A stretch of 64,000 bases of DNA, from NCBI GenBank assembly GCA_019114415.1, contig DXFO01000009.1, forward strand, positions 62,001 to 126,000, read 5' to 3'. Below, piece by piece: positions 1 through 9,207 of this stretch; the first letter of the stretch is position 1; every line of letters begins with the position of its first letter. The notes beneath the pieces are model-generated. The model saw nothing but the letters and a program-made list of their open reading frames with translations. It was not told the origin of the DNA and did no database searches. The stretch is from Candidatus Gemmiger faecavium (lineage in GTDB: Bacteria > Bacillota > Clostridia > Oscillospirales > Ruminococcaceae). Both the position numbers and the translations under genes were made by a program.

Positions 1-357
1 TACACCGAACACCGGCGCTTTTCCGCGGCCGAACTTATGCCCGGCGGGCCGGACGGCATCTACACCCTGTGGCTGGACCATGAACCCCGGGAACTGCGGG
101 ATGCTGCCGCCGCGGGGGCTGACCTGGCCCTGTGCGGTCACACTCACGGCGGTCAGGTCTGGCCGGTGGGGCTGGTGTCCCGGCTGTTCGGCTACAATGA
201 GGTCAACTACGGCAAAAAACGCTTTGGGTCCTGCACCGCCATTGTGTCGGGCGGCACCGGCACCTGGAGCTACCAGCTGCGCACCGAGGGCCGCACCGAG
301 ATCGTCTGCGTAGATGTGGAAAGCCGGCCCGATGGGCATCTCGGGCAAAAACCATAA
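1..357 (+). CDS. Metallophosphoesterase, C-terminal part (truncated by window edge)
   Basis: The frame is open from base 1, so this is the tail of a longer gene; the ATG at 37 in the ORF track is internal. The motif CGHTHGGQVW is the C-terminal metal-binding GHTHGGQ block of YkuE/YaeI-type calcineurin-like phosphoesterases, which act at the membrane on phospholipid-type or undefined phosphodiester substrates. After the motif come about 70 residues, normal for the family. The N-terminal metal ligands lie outside the window, so activity and membrane anchoring cannot be judged. No terminator is obvious before the promoter of the next gene. Confidence 0.8.
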   Translation, partial: YTEHRRFSAAELMPGGPDGIYTLWLDHEPRELRDAAAAGADLALCGHTHGGQVWPVGLVSRLFGYNEVNYGKKRFGSCTAIVSGGTGTWSYQLRTEGRTEIVCVDVESRPDGHLGQKP

Positions 358-419
358 AATCCCCCGGGCGGCAGAGCAAAATCTTGGCATTGGGAATGCT
401 TCCTTTTACCGATTGGGCA

Positions 420-428
420 TGCTATAAT
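420..428 (+). promoter_or_regulatory. Extended -10 promoter of the D-lactate dehydrogenase gene
   Basis: TGCTATAAT is a perfect -10 hexamer with the extended TG element. It lies about 80 bases before the start codon. No convincing -35 is present at 17 bases, which is common for extended -10 promoters. Confidence 0.55.
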
Positions 429-507
429 GGGAGACGGGATAACACACTAAAACAGTATGATATAGATTCCCGCCCGCATCCAACCCGCCAAAAAGGAGGA
501 ACCCTGC

Positions 508-1509
508 ATGAAGATCGTGTTTTTTGGTACAAGAGAGTACGACCACTACTACTTTGACGTTCTGGCCGCCGACCCGGATTACGGCTGCGAGATCAAGTTT
601 TTGACCGCCAACCTGGACGTGGATACCGCCCCCCTGGCCAAGGGCGGCGACGCGGTCTGCGCTTTTGTCAACTCCGACTGTTCCGCCCCGGTGCTGGAAG
701 TGCTGGCGGAAAACGGCATCCGCCTGCTGCTCATGCGCTGCGCCGGCTTCAACAACGTGGACCTGGCCGCGGCCAAGCGGCTGGGCATCACGGTGCTGCG
801 CGTGCCGGGGTACAGCCCCGAGGCCGTGGCCGAGCACGCCATGGCTCTGGCCCAGGCAGCCAACCGCCGCCTGTGCAAGGCCTACGTCAAGGTGCGCAAC
901 AACAACTTCGCTCTGGACGGTCTGCTGGGCTACAACCTGTACGGCTCCTCGGCGGGCATCATCGGCACCGGACGCATCGGCGCCGCCATGGCCCGCATCT
1001 GCCACGGCTACGGCATGACGGTGCTGGCCTACGACCAGTACAAGAACCCCTCCCTGGAGGGCATCGTCCGCTATGTCTCCCTGGAGGAACTGCTGCGCGG
1101 GTCCGACCTCATCAGCCTGCACTGCCCCCTCACCGCCGAGACCCACCACCTCATCAACCGGGAGACCATCGGCATGATCCGGGACTCCGCCATTCTGGTC
1201 AACACCAGCCGGGGCGCCCTCATCGATACCGAGGCCCTCATCGAGGCCCTGCGCGCCCGCAAGTTCGCCGGCGTGGGCCTGGACGTCTACGAGGACGAGG
1301 ACGGCCAGGTGTTCGAGGACTTCTCCGATGAAGTGCTCCAGAACGAGGTGGTGCCCGTGCTGCTCAGCTTCCCCAACGTGGTCATCACCAGCCATCAGGC
1401 CTTCTTCACCCGCACGGCGCTGCAGAGCATTGCCATCGTGACCATGGAAAACGCCCGCGCCTTTGCCCGGGGTGAGACTCTGGTCAACGAGGTCAGGGCG
1501 GACGCCTGA
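508..1509 (+). CDS. ldhA: D-lactate dehydrogenase / D-2-hydroxyacid dehydrogenase
   Basis: NAD-dependent reduction of pyruvate (or a related 2-keto acid) to D-lactate, a fermentation step in the cytoplasm. The 333 residues match the family length. The NAD-binding glycine motif GTGRIG is at residues 153-158. The catalytic set is visible: Arg in NTSRG (about 235), Glu in the YEDEDG segment (about 262-264) and His in TSHQAFF (about 296). The segment LMRCAGFNNVD is typical of the LdhA subgroup. The start ATG follows a strong AAGGAGG. The gene stands alone, with its own promoter and a downstream terminator. Exact 2-keto acid preference cannot be read from sequence. Confidence 0.9.
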   Translation: MKIVFFGTREYDHYYFDVLAADPDYGCEIKFLTANLDVDTAPLAKGGDAVCAFVNSDCSAPVLEVLAENGIRLLLMRCAGFNNVDLAAAKRLGITVLRVPGYSPEAVAEHAMALAQAANRRLCKAYVKVRNNNFALDGLLGYNLYGSSAGIIGTGRIGAAMARICHGYGMTVLAYDQYKNPSLEGIVRYVSLEELLRGSDLISLHCPLTAETHHLINRETIGMIRDSAILVNTSRGALIDTEALIEALRARKFAGVGLDVYEDEDGQVFEDFSDEVLQNEVVPVLLSFPNVVITSHQAFFTRTALQSIAIVTMENARAFARGETLVNEVRADA

Positions 1510-1570
1510 ACCGGGAAAACCGCAGCCCCGGACAACCACTGAATCTTTGCCGGCCGAAAGCCGGTCTTGC

Positions 1571-1616
1571 ACCGCCCGCAGGAGGGAAAACTCTCCGGCG
1601 GGCGGTTCTTTTTTGC
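1571..1616 (+). terminator. Rho-independent terminator after ldhA
   Basis: ACCGCCCGC pairs with GCGGGCGGT around a GGAGGGAAAACTCTCC inner part, and the stem is followed by a TTCTTTTTT run. Confidence 0.85.
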
Positions 1617-1633
1617 TCTTCGCCCCGGGCCGG

Positions 1634-1662
1634 TTGACCTGTCCGCACACAGGCGATATAAT
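1634..1662 (+). promoter_or_regulatory. Sigma-A type promoter of the rsmI cluster
   Basis: TTGACC and TATAAT are separated by exactly 17 bases, about 80 bases upstream of rsmI. Confidence 0.8.
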
Positions 1663-1744
1663 AACTAAAATGACGAATTATGTCCCATCGGGACGATTCC
1701 GGCGGGGGAGATGCCCCGCAAAACCAACGGAAGGAGGCGCTGCC

Positions 1745-2614
1745 ATGGCGGGCACGCTGTATCTTGTGGCGACGCCCATCGGCAACCTGGACGACATGCC
1801 GCCCCGGGTGGCCAAAACCTTTGAAGCAGCGGACTTTGTGGCCGCCGAGGACACCCGCGTGACCCTGAAGCTGCTCAACCATCTGGGACTGAAAAAGCCC
1901 ATGGTCAGCTACTATGAGCACGCCCTGCACCACGGCGATGCCATTCTGGCTCGCATTGAGGCGGGGGAGGACTGTGCCCTGTGTTCCGATGCCGGGATGC
2001 CCTGCATCAGCGATCCCGGCGCCGTGCTGGTGAAAGATGCCCTGGACCGGGGCATCCGGGTGGTACCGGTGCCGGGGGCTTCGGCCTGCATCACGGCGCT
2101 GGCGGTGTCGGGGCAGGATACTTCCCGGTTCGTGTTCGAGGGATTCCTTCCGGTCCCCAAAAAGGAGCGCCGGGCGCGCCTGGACGCATTGCGGGGCGAG
2201 GAGCGCACCATCCTGTTTTACGAGGCTCCCCACAAGCTGCGGGGAACCCTGGCCGACCTGGCGGCGGCCTTGGGAGAGGAACGGTCGGTCACCCTGTGCC
2301 GGGAACTGACCAAACTCCATGAGGAGATCGTCAAGACCACGCTGGGAGCGGCAGTGGAATACTACCGCACCAACGACCCCCGGGGCGAGTACGTGCTGGT
2401 GGTGGCGGGCGCACAGCCCGGGCAGGGCGGCGACACTGCCGGACTGACCAAAGACGATGTGGTGGCGGCGGCAAAGGCGCTGCTGCGGAGCGGCAAGCCC
2501 CCCTCGGCTGCGGCAAAGCAGGCAGCGGCGGGGACGCCATTCTCCCGCGGGGAGATCTATAAGGATCTGATTTCGGACCGGGACGGGGAAAACGCCCGCC
2601 CGGACGGTGAGTGA
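1745..2614 (+). CDS. rsmI: 16S rRNA (cytidine1402-2'-O)-methyltransferase RsmI
   Basis: SAM-dependent ribose methylation of 16S rRNA C1402 at the decoding centre. The product is 289 residues, the normal size. Diagnostic segments are LVATPIGNLDD at the N-terminus, AAEDTRVTLKLLNHLG, CSDAGMPCISDPG and the VPVPGASA block, all conserved in the tetrapyrrole-methylase fold. The track ORF begins far upstream; the ATG at 1745 is chosen because it follows GGAAGGAGG and starts exactly at MAGTLYLVATPIGNL. It begins a compact cluster with the phosphodiesterase and birA (gap of 8 bases, then a 4-base overlap). Confidence 0.95.
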   Translation: MAGTLYLVATPIGNLDDMPPRVAKTFEAADFVAAEDTRVTLKLLNHLGLKKPMVSYYEHALHHGDAILARIEAGEDCALCSDAGMPCISDPGAVLVKDALDRGIRVVPVPGASACITALAVSGQDTSRFVFEGFLPVPKKERRARLDALRGEERTILFYEAPHKLRGTLADLAAALGEERSVTLCRELTKLHEEIVKTTLGAAVEYYRTNDPRGEYVLVVAGAQPGQGGDTAGLTKDDVVAAAKALLRSGKPPSAAAKQAAAGTPFSRGEIYKDLISDRDGENARPDGE

Positions 2615-2622
2615 GGTGCAAT

Positions 2623-3114
2623 ATGAGCAAGGCAAAGATTCTGGTAATCAGCGATGTGCATGGGCGGCTGCCCGCACTGCGGTGGATTTTGAAAAACGAG
2701 ACGGCCGATGCAATGTTCTTCCTGGGCGACGGGCTGAAGGACCTGGACGGCGCGGTGAACCTGCTGCGGGAGCCGCTGCCCTACCCGGTCTACCGGGTGC
2801 GCGGTAACTGTGACGGCGGCTTCCCCGACCCGGAGGAGGGACTTGTTCCCATTGCTGGGGTGCTGTTCTTCTACACCCACGGCAACCAGTTCTATGTCAA
2901 GAGCGGCTACGACGAACTGTCCGAAGCCGCCCAGGCCCGGGGCGCCGATGTGGCGCTCTTCGGCCACACCCATCGCCGGGGATTGATCAATCCCAACCTG
3001 CCCGGTGTGCCGGCCCTCTTCAACCCCGGCTGCCTGCGGGACAGCGGCTGCTACGGCGTTATCACCGTGGAGGACGGCAAGTGCAGCTATGACTGGAAGT
3101 GGGTGGAGCAATGA
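2623..3114 (+). CDS. YfcE/MJ0936-type phosphodiesterase (calcineurin-like)
   Basis: Small metal-dependent phosphodiesterase of 163 residues. Metal-ligand motifs appear in order: SDVHGR near residue 10, FLGDGLKDL near 36, RGNCD near 62, YTHGNQ, and FGHTHRRGL near 117. This matches the stand-alone YfcE/YsnB group, whose physiological substrate is generally unknown. The track starts at a GTG 12 bases upstream, but that overlaps the rsmI stop; the ATG at 2623 has GAGGTG as ribosome-binding site. The stop overlaps the birA start (ATGA), suggesting coupled translation. Confidence 0.85.
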   Translation: MSKAKILVISDVHGRLPALRWILKNETADAMFFLGDGLKDLDGAVNLLREPLPYPVYRVRGNCDGGFPDPEEGLVPIAGVLFFYTHGNQFYVKSGYDELSEAAQARGADVALFGHTHRRGLINPNLPGVPALFNPGCLRDSGCYGVITVEDGKCSYDWKWVEQ

Positions 3115-3848
3115 ACCATCCGCTGATTTCTTTGCCCAGTGTGGAAAACACCAACACCTGGGCAAAGGAACATCTGGACCGTTTCGGCGCGTTCGGCGCG
3201 GTGTACACCACCAGCCAGACCGCCGGGCGGGGACGCCTGGGACGGACCTGGGTCAACGCGGCGGGACAGGCGCTGTATTATTCCTGCGTGGTGCGGGAAC
3301 CCCTGGTCCAGCCGGAGACTCTGCCCCTTCTGGCCTGTCTGGTCACCGCCAAGGTGCTGCACGGGCGCTACGGCATCGACTGCCGCATCAAGTGGCCCAA
3401 CGATCTGCTGCTGAACGGTAAAAAGATCGTGGGCATCCTGTGCGAGGGCGTGCCGGACAAGGGCGCGTGGATCATGGGCATCGGCATCAACCTGGCCCAG
3501 CCCCAGTCCTATTTTGACCAGGCAGGCCTGCCCCACGGGGCCAGCCTTTTGACCAGCGGCGTGCCGGTGCAGGTGGAGCGGGACGCGGACATTCTGGCTG
3601 CCGGCCTGACCGAACCGGGATTTTCGGCGGTGATGCCCCGCTTTGCCAAGGAGGGCATCGAGCCCTTTTTGTCCGACTACCGCACCCACTGCGTGAACCT
3701 GGGCCGCCATGTCAGCTACGACGGCGGAGAGGGCACTGCCCTGGATGTGGACAAAGACGGCCGCCTGGTGGTCAGCGACGACGCCACGGGGGAGCATCGC
3801 ATTTTCAGCGGTGAGGTCAGCGTCCGCGGCGTTTACGGCGCGGTCTGA
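3111..3848 (+). CDS. birA: Biotin-[acetyl-CoA carboxylase] ligase, class I
   Basis: Activates biotin to biotinyl-AMP and attaches it to the biotin carrier lysine of carboxylases. The biotin loop GRGRLGRTW lies at residues 39-47, KWPNDLL at 94-100 and the conserved lysines of NGKKIVGIL at 104-105. With 245 residues it lacks the N-terminal winged-helix domain of bifunctional BirA, so it should be an enzyme only and not a repressor. The ATG at 3111 overlaps the previous stop; the track start at 3099 (GTG) is less likely. Confidence 0.92.
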   Translation: MNHPLISLPSVENTNTWAKEHLDRFGAFGAVYTTSQTAGRGRLGRTWVNAAGQALYYSCVVREPLVQPETLPLLACLVTAKVLHGRYGIDCRIKWPNDLLLNGKKIVGILCEGVPDKGAWIMGIGINLAQPQSYFDQAGLPHGASLLTSGVPVQVERDADILAAGLTEPGFSAVMPRFAKEGIEPFLSDYRTHCVNLGRHVSYDGGEGTALDVDKDGRLVVSDDATGEHRIFSGEVSVRGVYGAV

Positions 3849-3890
3849 CCCGGCGCGACAAAAATACTGTATCAAAGAGAGGTACACACC

Positions 3891-4517
3891 ATGGATATCG
3901 GGATGTATATCGCACTGGCAATCGTTGTTGTGGCCGGAATCGTGGCCATTGTCCTGTACTACCGCGCTGCCGGCAGCGAGAACAAGCGCCATGCGGGCGC
4001 GGTGAACGCAGGACCGGAGGATACCGCGCCCCTGCGGGACAAAAACGCCAACGACGCCTTTGTGCGCAAGCTGCGCCGTGCCGCCCTTCGCCGCGGCCTG
4101 ACCGTGGTGCAGCCTGACCCGGCCAAGACGGCCTTCTGCGCTATGATCGTCGGCCCCCACGGCGTGACGGCGGTCTACGGCGCCGACTACACCGGCACGG
4201 TGTACGGCAGCAGTGACCCCAGCTGGGCGCAGCTGCAGGACGGCGTCCGCCGCACCTTTGAAAACCCCCAGCTCTCCGCCGAGACCGCCCGCCGCGCCCT
4301 GCGCGAGGTCATCGGCCAGGGCAAGTTCCGCCCCTTCATGGTGGACGCCCGGGTGGTCATGACCGCCCCCAAGGCGGAACTGGCCATCCCCCGCACTCTG
4401 CCGGTCTACACCGTTAAGAGCTTCTGCCAGTATGTGGAAAACTCTGCCGACTTTGACAACGACCGCAAGGTGGATGAGCAGGCCCTCAAGAGCTACCTGG
4501 AAGAGCATTTCTGCTGA
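3891..4517 (+). CDS. Membrane-anchored protein of unknown function
   Basis: 208 residues. Residues 6-24 form one hydrophobic transmembrane helix at the N-terminus (YIALAIVVVAGIVAIVLYY), followed by a charged cytoplasmic-type domain. The block MIVGPHGVTAVYGADYTGTVYGS followed by FENPQLS loosely resembles the core of nuclease-related (NERD) domains, in which a GP-x-G-V strand precedes a tryptophan/ENP segment. The usual catalytic Asp/Glu-x-Lys pair is not clear, so I do not assign function. A weak ribosome-binding site (AAAGAGAGG) precedes the ATG. It follows birA by 42 bases and may be cotranscribed. Confidence 0.7.
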   Translation: MDIGMYIALAIVVVAGIVAIVLYYRAAGSENKRHAGAVNAGPEDTAPLRDKNANDAFVRKLRRAALRRGLTVVQPDPAKTAFCAMIVGPHGVTAVYGADYTGTVYGSSDPSWAQLQDGVRRTFENPQLSAETARRALREVIGQGKFRPFMVDARVVMTAPKAELAIPRTLPVYTVKSFCQYVENSADFDNDRKVDEQALKSYLEEHFC

Positions 4518-4564
4518 GAGCCAGCCATAACCTCCGCGCATGGAAGGACATGCGGTATAAGTAT

Positions 4565-4593
4565 TTGCACATCTGCCGGACCGGTGGTATCCT
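4565..4593 (+). promoter_or_regulatory. Possible promoter of the DUF362 gene
   Basis: TTGCAC and TATCCT are 17 bases apart. The -10 departs from consensus at two positions, so this is tentative. Confidence 0.4.
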
Positions 4594-4689
4594 AATGTTG
4601 GAACTATTGGTCCGGCTGTGTCTTGTCTGTAACAGACCGGACCCACAGGAGAGCGCGGCCGACGCCGCCGCGCAAGGGAGGAAACAAAC

Positions 4690-5820
4690 ATGGAGAAATC
4701 CAAGGTCTATTTCACCGACTTTCATACCAAGCTGGGCGAGGGCCTGCCCACCAAGCTCAAGCGCCTGATGCATGCCGCCGGTGTGGATGGCATCGACATG
4801 TACGGCAAGTTCGTGGCCATCAAAATGCACTTCGGCGAGCTGGGCAACCTGGGCTTCCTGCGCCCCAACTACGCCAAGGCCGTGGCCGACGTGGTCAAGG
4901 AACAGGGCGGCAAACCGTTCCTGACCGACTGCAACACCCTCTACCCGGGCAGCCGCAAAAATGCCCTGGAGCACCTCTACTGCGCCTGGGAGAACGGTTT
5001 CACCCCCATGACCGTGGGCTGCCCCATCCTCATCGGTGACGGCCTGAAAGGCACCGACGACATCGCTGTGCCGGTGAACGGCGGCGAGTATATCAAGGAA
5101 GCCTACATCGGCCGCGCCGTCATGGACGCCGACATCATCATCAGCCTGAACCACTTCAAGGGCCACGAGACGGCGGGCTTCGGCGGCGCCATCAAGAACC
5201 TGGGCATGGGCTGCGGCAGCCGCGCCGGCAAAAAGGCGCAGCACAACAACGGCCAGCCCATCATCCACGAGGACAAGTGCCGCGGATGCCGCCGCTGCCA
5301 GCACGAGTGCGCCAACAATGGTCTGTCCTTTGACGAGACCACCCGCAAAATGCACATCAACACCGACAACTGCGTGGGCTGCGGCCGCTGCATCGGCGCC
5401 TGCAACTTTGACGCCATCGAGTTTGCCAACTGGGCGGCAGTCAAGGACCTGAACTGCCGTATGGCCGAGTACGCCAAGGCTGTTGTGGACGGCCGTCCCC
5501 AGTTCCATGTGTCGCTGGTGCAGGATATTTCCCCCAACTGCGACTGCCACGCCGAGAACGACGTGCCCATCCTGCCGGATGTGGGCATGTTCGCCTCCTT
5601 TGACCCCCTGGCACTGGACCAGGCCTGCGTGGATGCCTGCCTGAAGCTGCAGCCCCTGCCCGGAAGCCAGCTGGCGGAGCAGATGGCAAAGCCCGATTTC
5701 TGCGACCATCACGACCACTTTGAGAACTGCACCCCCGAGCCTGAGTACAAGACCTGCCTGGAGCACGCTGAAAAGATCGGCATCGGCACCCGGGAGTACG
5801 ATCTGGTCACTATGAAATAA
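4690..5820 (+). CDS. DUF362 domain protein with two [4Fe-4S] ferredoxin motifs
   Basis: 376 residues. The N-terminal two thirds are a DUF362 domain, with the typical KMHFGELGNLGFLRP and LNHFKGHETAGFGGAIKNLG segments. The C-terminal part carries two ferredoxin clusters: CRGCRRCQHEC from residue 197 and CVGCGRCIGAC from 228. The family is widespread in anaerobes and is thought to take part in electron transfer, but no reaction has been settled. No signal peptide is visible. A strong AAGGGAGGAAAC site precedes the ATG. It is a single-gene unit closed by a terminator. Confidence 0.88.
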   Translation: MEKSKVYFTDFHTKLGEGLPTKLKRLMHAAGVDGIDMYGKFVAIKMHFGELGNLGFLRPNYAKAVADVVKEQGGKPFLTDCNTLYPGSRKNALEHLYCAWENGFTPMTVGCPILIGDGLKGTDDIAVPVNGGEYIKEAYIGRAVMDADIIISLNHFKGHETAGFGGAIKNLGMGCGSRAGKKAQHNNGQPIIHEDKCRGCRRCQHECANNGLSFDETTRKMHINTDNCVGCGRCIGACNFDAIEFANWAAVKDLNCRMAEYAKAVVDGRPQFHVSLVQDISPNCDCHAENDVPILPDVGMFASFDPLALDQACVDACLKLQPLPGSQLAEQMAKPDFCDHHDHFENCTPEPEYKTCLEHAEKIGIGTREYDLVTMK

Positions 5821-5848
5821 TTATCTTGCCCGGGACTTGGCAAGAATC

Positions 5849-5910
5849 AAAGGCCCCCGCCTTTCCCTGCGCAGATGCGCGGCGGAAAAGGCAGGAGCCT
5901 TTTTGTTTTG
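5849..5910. terminator. Terminator between convergent genes
   Basis: AAAGGC...CGCCTTTCC pairs with GGAAAAGGC...GCCTTTTT around a GCGCAGATGCGC inner hairpin, followed on plus by TTTTTGTTTTG. It sits between the DUF362 gene and the convergent membrane-protein gene and can serve both. Confidence 0.75.
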
Positions 5911-5950
5911 TTCGGATATTCGGCCGGAAGTTTGAGGTGGCTGGCGCGGG

Positions 5951-8071
5951 TCAGCCCAGCAGGTAGACGGCTACGTCGGCATTTTCAAAGGCGGGGGAAA
6001 GGTCGGGGGCGCTGCCGCCGAACCGTTTGGACCAGACCAGGCAGTCGATGCCCTCCTCCTCGCACAGGGCGGTGAGGGTGCCAGCATCGGCGGTGCCGTC
6101 AAACAGCCGGGTCACCACGGCGCGGCGATGCTCCACGATGTTCTGCTCCACGCCCATGTTGCTCATGGCGTAGGTCCAGCCCTCCATATAGCACCGTACC
6201 CCCGAGAAGGCGGTGTACAGGTTGGAAATGCCGTCCTCGTCGGCAGGGGCGGGGGTGCTGCTGGTGCGGTTGGTGGCGAACACCGTCCCGGCGGGCAGGC
6301 TGTCCCGCATCCACAGGGCGGCTTCCTCGTCGCTGGCGGTGGCGGCGTTGGGGGCGGATACCGGCTCGGCTGGGCCGACGGTGCGGACCAGCTGTACCCC
6401 GCCGATGCGGCAGAGGGCCAGCGCCATACATACCGTGGTCACCAGACCCGCCGCGCCGCATACCCACCCGGCGGCGGTCATCAGACCGAATTTGCGCAGC
6501 CTGGGCAGCTGCTCCACGGCCAGCAGCGTCATGCAGATCATGGCGAACAGGGCAAAGTAGACCTGGCTGGAACTTTCATGCCAGAAAATGTGATAGGCCA
6601 GAAATCCTCCCACCGTTCCGGCATGGAGCAGGGTGTGGGCCGGGTCCAGCTTGGGCAGGTGACGCAGGGCGCCGGGGACTGCCCGAAGCCACAGCACGAA
6701 CTGGAAGGGCATCATGAGGAAAGCGTCCGCAATGCCGATGCCCACCAGCCACACATAGCCGGAAACGGGCAGATGGGCGCAGAGCCAGTCTGTGAGGGGG
6801 GAAAGCCACTGGTAGGCGCGGGTCTTTTCCATGGCAAAGATGGAAAAGATCATGCTGGTGTTGGCCCCGGCGGAGTAGAGCAGCCGGTACATTCCCGCAA
6901 AGACGGCGGCGGTGCCGGCCAGGCAGAGCAGCGCCTGGCCGTATTTGGGCCGCTGGAAGATCAGCACAAAGACCATGGCCACTGCCAGGGCGCAGAGGGC
7001 AATGACTGCCTGGGGGCCTTTGGCCAGGGTGAAAAGGGCAAAGGTCAGGAAATAGGCGACCCACCACGCAGGGCTCACGGCGAATTTCTGCCGGGAGATC
7101 AGGGCGAACAGGCCCAGGAAGGCCGCGAAAAACACAAGGGCCGTGGCCTGGGCGTTGATGTTGGTGGTCAGGTGGCGCAGCAGGGTGTTGCCGAAGATGC
7201 CGTCGCCGGTGGGCAGGGCCTTCCACATGGAGGCGGACTGAAAGCCGAAGAGCAGCACGGGCAGCACCGCCGCCTTTTTGCCCTGGCCTTCATACAGGAT
7301 CAGGCCCAGGGAATAAAGGGCGGCCAGCTCTCCCAGCAAAAACAGGGGGCCCGAAAAGAAGGTGAAAACATCGTAGCAGGGGACCCCGGCGGCGGCAGCC
7401 AGAGCGGCGGCCATCAGCTCGGTGAGATAGTGGTAGGAAAAGCGTACCCCGGAAAAACGGATGTCCTGGGGTGGGAAGGCGTCGCAGAAGGCCTCGGCAT
7501 TGCCGATGTTCCACAAAAGGTCCTTGTCCAGCACCACGCTGCCTGCCGCCAGCGGGTGGGCGTTGCGGGCGCCGAAGGAGAGAGCAAAAAAGACGCAGAG
7601 CGCGCCCCAGAACACCGCCAGCAGCGGCAGAGCGGCGGGCAGGCCGGAAAATTTGGGGCGGCGGAAGAGGGGGGCGGCATCCCGGGCGGGAGCGCGCCAT
7701 TCCCAAAAAGCCAGTATCAGCACGGCCAGGGGCGGACCCAGGCGGAAGAGCCATCCTGCGCCCAGACGGACGGCGGCACAGAACAGGACCACGGTCAGGG
7801 CGCAGCCGTACACCGCCGTCAGAAGCGGGGCAAGGCCGGAGGCACGGGGGCCGAACCGCCGGGCCAGCAGCCAGCCGGGCAGAATGAGATAGAAGGCCGC
7901 AGCCAGGAAAAAACGCACCGCCCCGAGCAGGGGAGCCCCCGACAGGGTGATGACGGCCAGGTAGACCACAAAACAGGCCCCGGTCAGGACCCAGGGCAAA
8001 GGTGCGGGGATACGGCTGCCGCGGGCGGCAGGGGCGGCGGGGCGTTCAAGGACAGGGACGGCGGCGGGCAC
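5951..8071 (-). CDS. Large polytopic membrane protein, GT-C / DUF2298-like
   Basis: 706 residues with about a dozen hydrophobic segments between residues 30 and 540 and a soluble C-terminal domain. The region around [15 protein letters not shown] and [13 protein letters not shown] resembles the extracytoplasmic loop of large GT-C-type glycosyltransferase or DUF2298 membrane proteins. The C-terminal [20 protein letters not shown] block is seen in the same class. Such proteins are proposed to modify surface glycans with lipid-linked sugars; substrate is unknown. The track begins 51 codons earlier, but I choose the GTG at 8071 because AGGAGG lies 9 bases upstream of it. It is monocistronic and divergent from the ABC exporter pair. 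Confidence 0.7.
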   Translation of the reverse strand: MPAAVPVLERPAAPAARGSRIPAPLPWVLTGACFVVYLAVITLSGAPLLGAVRFFLAAAFYLILPGWLLARRFGPRASGLAPLLTAVYGCALTVVLFCAAVRLGAGWLFRLGPPLAVLILAFWEWRAPARDAAPLFRRPKFSGLPAALPLLAVFWGALCVFFALSFGARNAHPLAAGSVVLDKDLLWNIGNAEAFCDAFPPQDIRFSGVRFSYHYLTELMAAALAAAAGVPCYDVFTFFSGPLFLLGELAALYSLGLILYEGQGKKAAVLPVLLFGFQSASMWKALPTGDGIFGNTLLRHLTTNINAQATALVFFAAFLGLFALISRQKFAVSPAWWVAYFLTFALFTLAKGPQAVIALCALAVAMVFVLIFQRPKYGQALLCLAGTAAVFAGMYRLLYSAGANTSMIFSIFAMEKTRAYQWLSPLTDWLCAHLPVSGYVWLVGIGIADAFLMMPFQFVLWLRAVPGALRHLPKLDPAHTLLHAGTVGGFLAYHIFWHESSSQVYFALFAMICMTLLAVEQLPRLRKFGLMTAAGWVCGAAGLVTTVCMALALCRIGGVQLVRTVGPAEPVSAPNAATASDEEAALWMRDSLPAGTVFATNRTSSTPAPADEDGISNLYTAFSGVRCYMEGWTYAMSNMGVEQNIVEHRRAVVTRLFDGTADAGTLTALCEEEGIDCLVWSKRFGGSAPDLSPAFENADVAVYLLG

Positions 8072-8311
8072 GGCGGAGGACCTCCTGTTATTATAAGAAT
8101 GAGAGAACGGGCGGAACAGAAAGTGCGGAAGGAGCCGGAGAACCGGTCCCTTCCACAAATGAAAAACGCCGGGAAAAACCAAATTCTTTCCTATCTTGTG
8201 CACAATATCCCCCAAATGTTGCAAAGATGCAGCAAAATCGCTCCCAAGAGGCCGAAATCCGGGGAAAAACTGAAAAAATCCAAGGGAAACAGCCTGCCCG
8301 GCACATCCGGC
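8072..8311. other. Divergent intergenic region
   Basis: Together with the promoter that follows, this makes about 320 bases between the membrane-protein gene and the ABC ATPase gene. A TATAAT on the minus strand (about 8090-8095) could be the -10 of the membrane-protein gene. The rest is A-rich and I see no conserved RNA or gene in it. Confidence 0.5.
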
Positions 8312-8340
8312 TTGACGGGGCAGGGGGCGGGTGCTATATT
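8312..8340 (+). promoter_or_regulatory. Sigma-A promoter of the ABC exporter
   Basis: TTGACG and TATATT are separated by 17 bases, 52 bases before the ATPase start. Confidence 0.75.
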
Positions 8341-8391
8341 GTGCCCAGACAGCGGCTTTGGGGACAGGGCCGCGGACAAGGAGGCGTCGTG

Positions 8392-9207
8392 ATGGATGCG
8401 ATAGAGATCAAAGGCCTGACACGGGACTACGGCGGAGGAAAAGGCGTGTTCGACCTGAGTTTTTCGGTGGAAAAGGGGGAGACGTTCGGCTTTCTTGGCC
8501 CCAACGGCGCGGGCAAGACAACGACCATCCGTCATCTCATGGGATTTCTGCGTCCCAGGGCGGGCAGCTGCACCGTGGGCGGCATGGACTGCTGGAAAGA
8601 GCGGGAGAACATCCAGCGGGACCTGGGGTACATCCCCGGGGAGATCAGCTTTTTCAACGACATGACGGGGATGGAATTCCTGCGGTTTTCCTCCCGGTAC
8701 CGGGGGCAGGAGCCTGTCCGGCGCAAGGAACTGCTGGACCGGTTTGAGCTGGACCCCCGGGGCGGCATCAAAAAGATGAGCAAGGGCATGAAGCAGAAAC
8801 TGGGCATCGTAGCGGCGTTCCAGCACGACCCCGGCGTCCTGATCCTGGACGAGCCCACCAGCGGTCTGGACCCCCTGATGCAGAACCGGTTCATTGAACT
8901 GCTGCGGGAGGAGACCGCCCGGGGCAAGACCATCCTGCTGTCTAGCCATATGTTTGAAGAAGTGGAGCGCACCTGCCACCGGGTGGGCATCATCCGGGCA
9001 GGACGGCTGGCGGCGGTGGACTCGGTGGAGGCCCTGCGCAAGCGTCATCTGCGCAGCTATACCGTCACCCTGGACACGCCCGCCCAGGCCGAGGCCTTTG
9101 CCCGGGATTTCGGCGGGCAGCAGGACGGCTGCCGGGTCGCCGTCACGGCAAAACAGAGCCTGGAAGAAATTTTCCTGCATTATTACGGAGGCGGCGAACA
9201 TGATTAA
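8392..9207 (+). CDS. ABC transporter ATP-binding protein (DrrA/NatA type)
   Basis: 271 residues; ATPase subunit of an exporter. Walker [10 protein letters not shown] is at residues 36-44, Walker B is [13 protein letters not shown], the H-loop is [12 protein letters not shown], and the signature is the variant [10 protein letters not shown] in place of LSGGQ, common in this subfamily. The track ORF starts 390 bases too early; the ATG at 8392 has AAGGAGG 7 bases upstream. It overlaps the permease gene by 8 bases, so the pair is translated together. Substrate is unknown; drug, peptide or ion export are all possible. Confidence 0.88.
   Translation: MDAIEIKGLTRDYGGGKGVFDLSFSVEKGETFGFLGPNGAGKTTTIRHLMGFLRPRAGSCTVGGMDCWKERENIQRDLGYIPGEISFFNDMTGMEFLRFSSRYRGQEPVRRKELLDRFELDPRGGIKKMSKGMKQKLGIVAAFQHDPGVLILDEPTSGLDPLMQNRFIELLREETARGKTILLSSHMFEEVERTCHRVGIIRAGRLAAVDSVEALRKRHLRSYTVTLDTPAQAEAFARDFGGQQDGCRVAVTAKQSLEEIFLHYYGGGEHD

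Noticed and set aside
6128-8392. 754-codon plus-strand ORF opposite the large membrane protein
   Set aside because: The minus strand encodes a clear polytopic membrane protein; this frame is Gly/Gln/His-rich noise.
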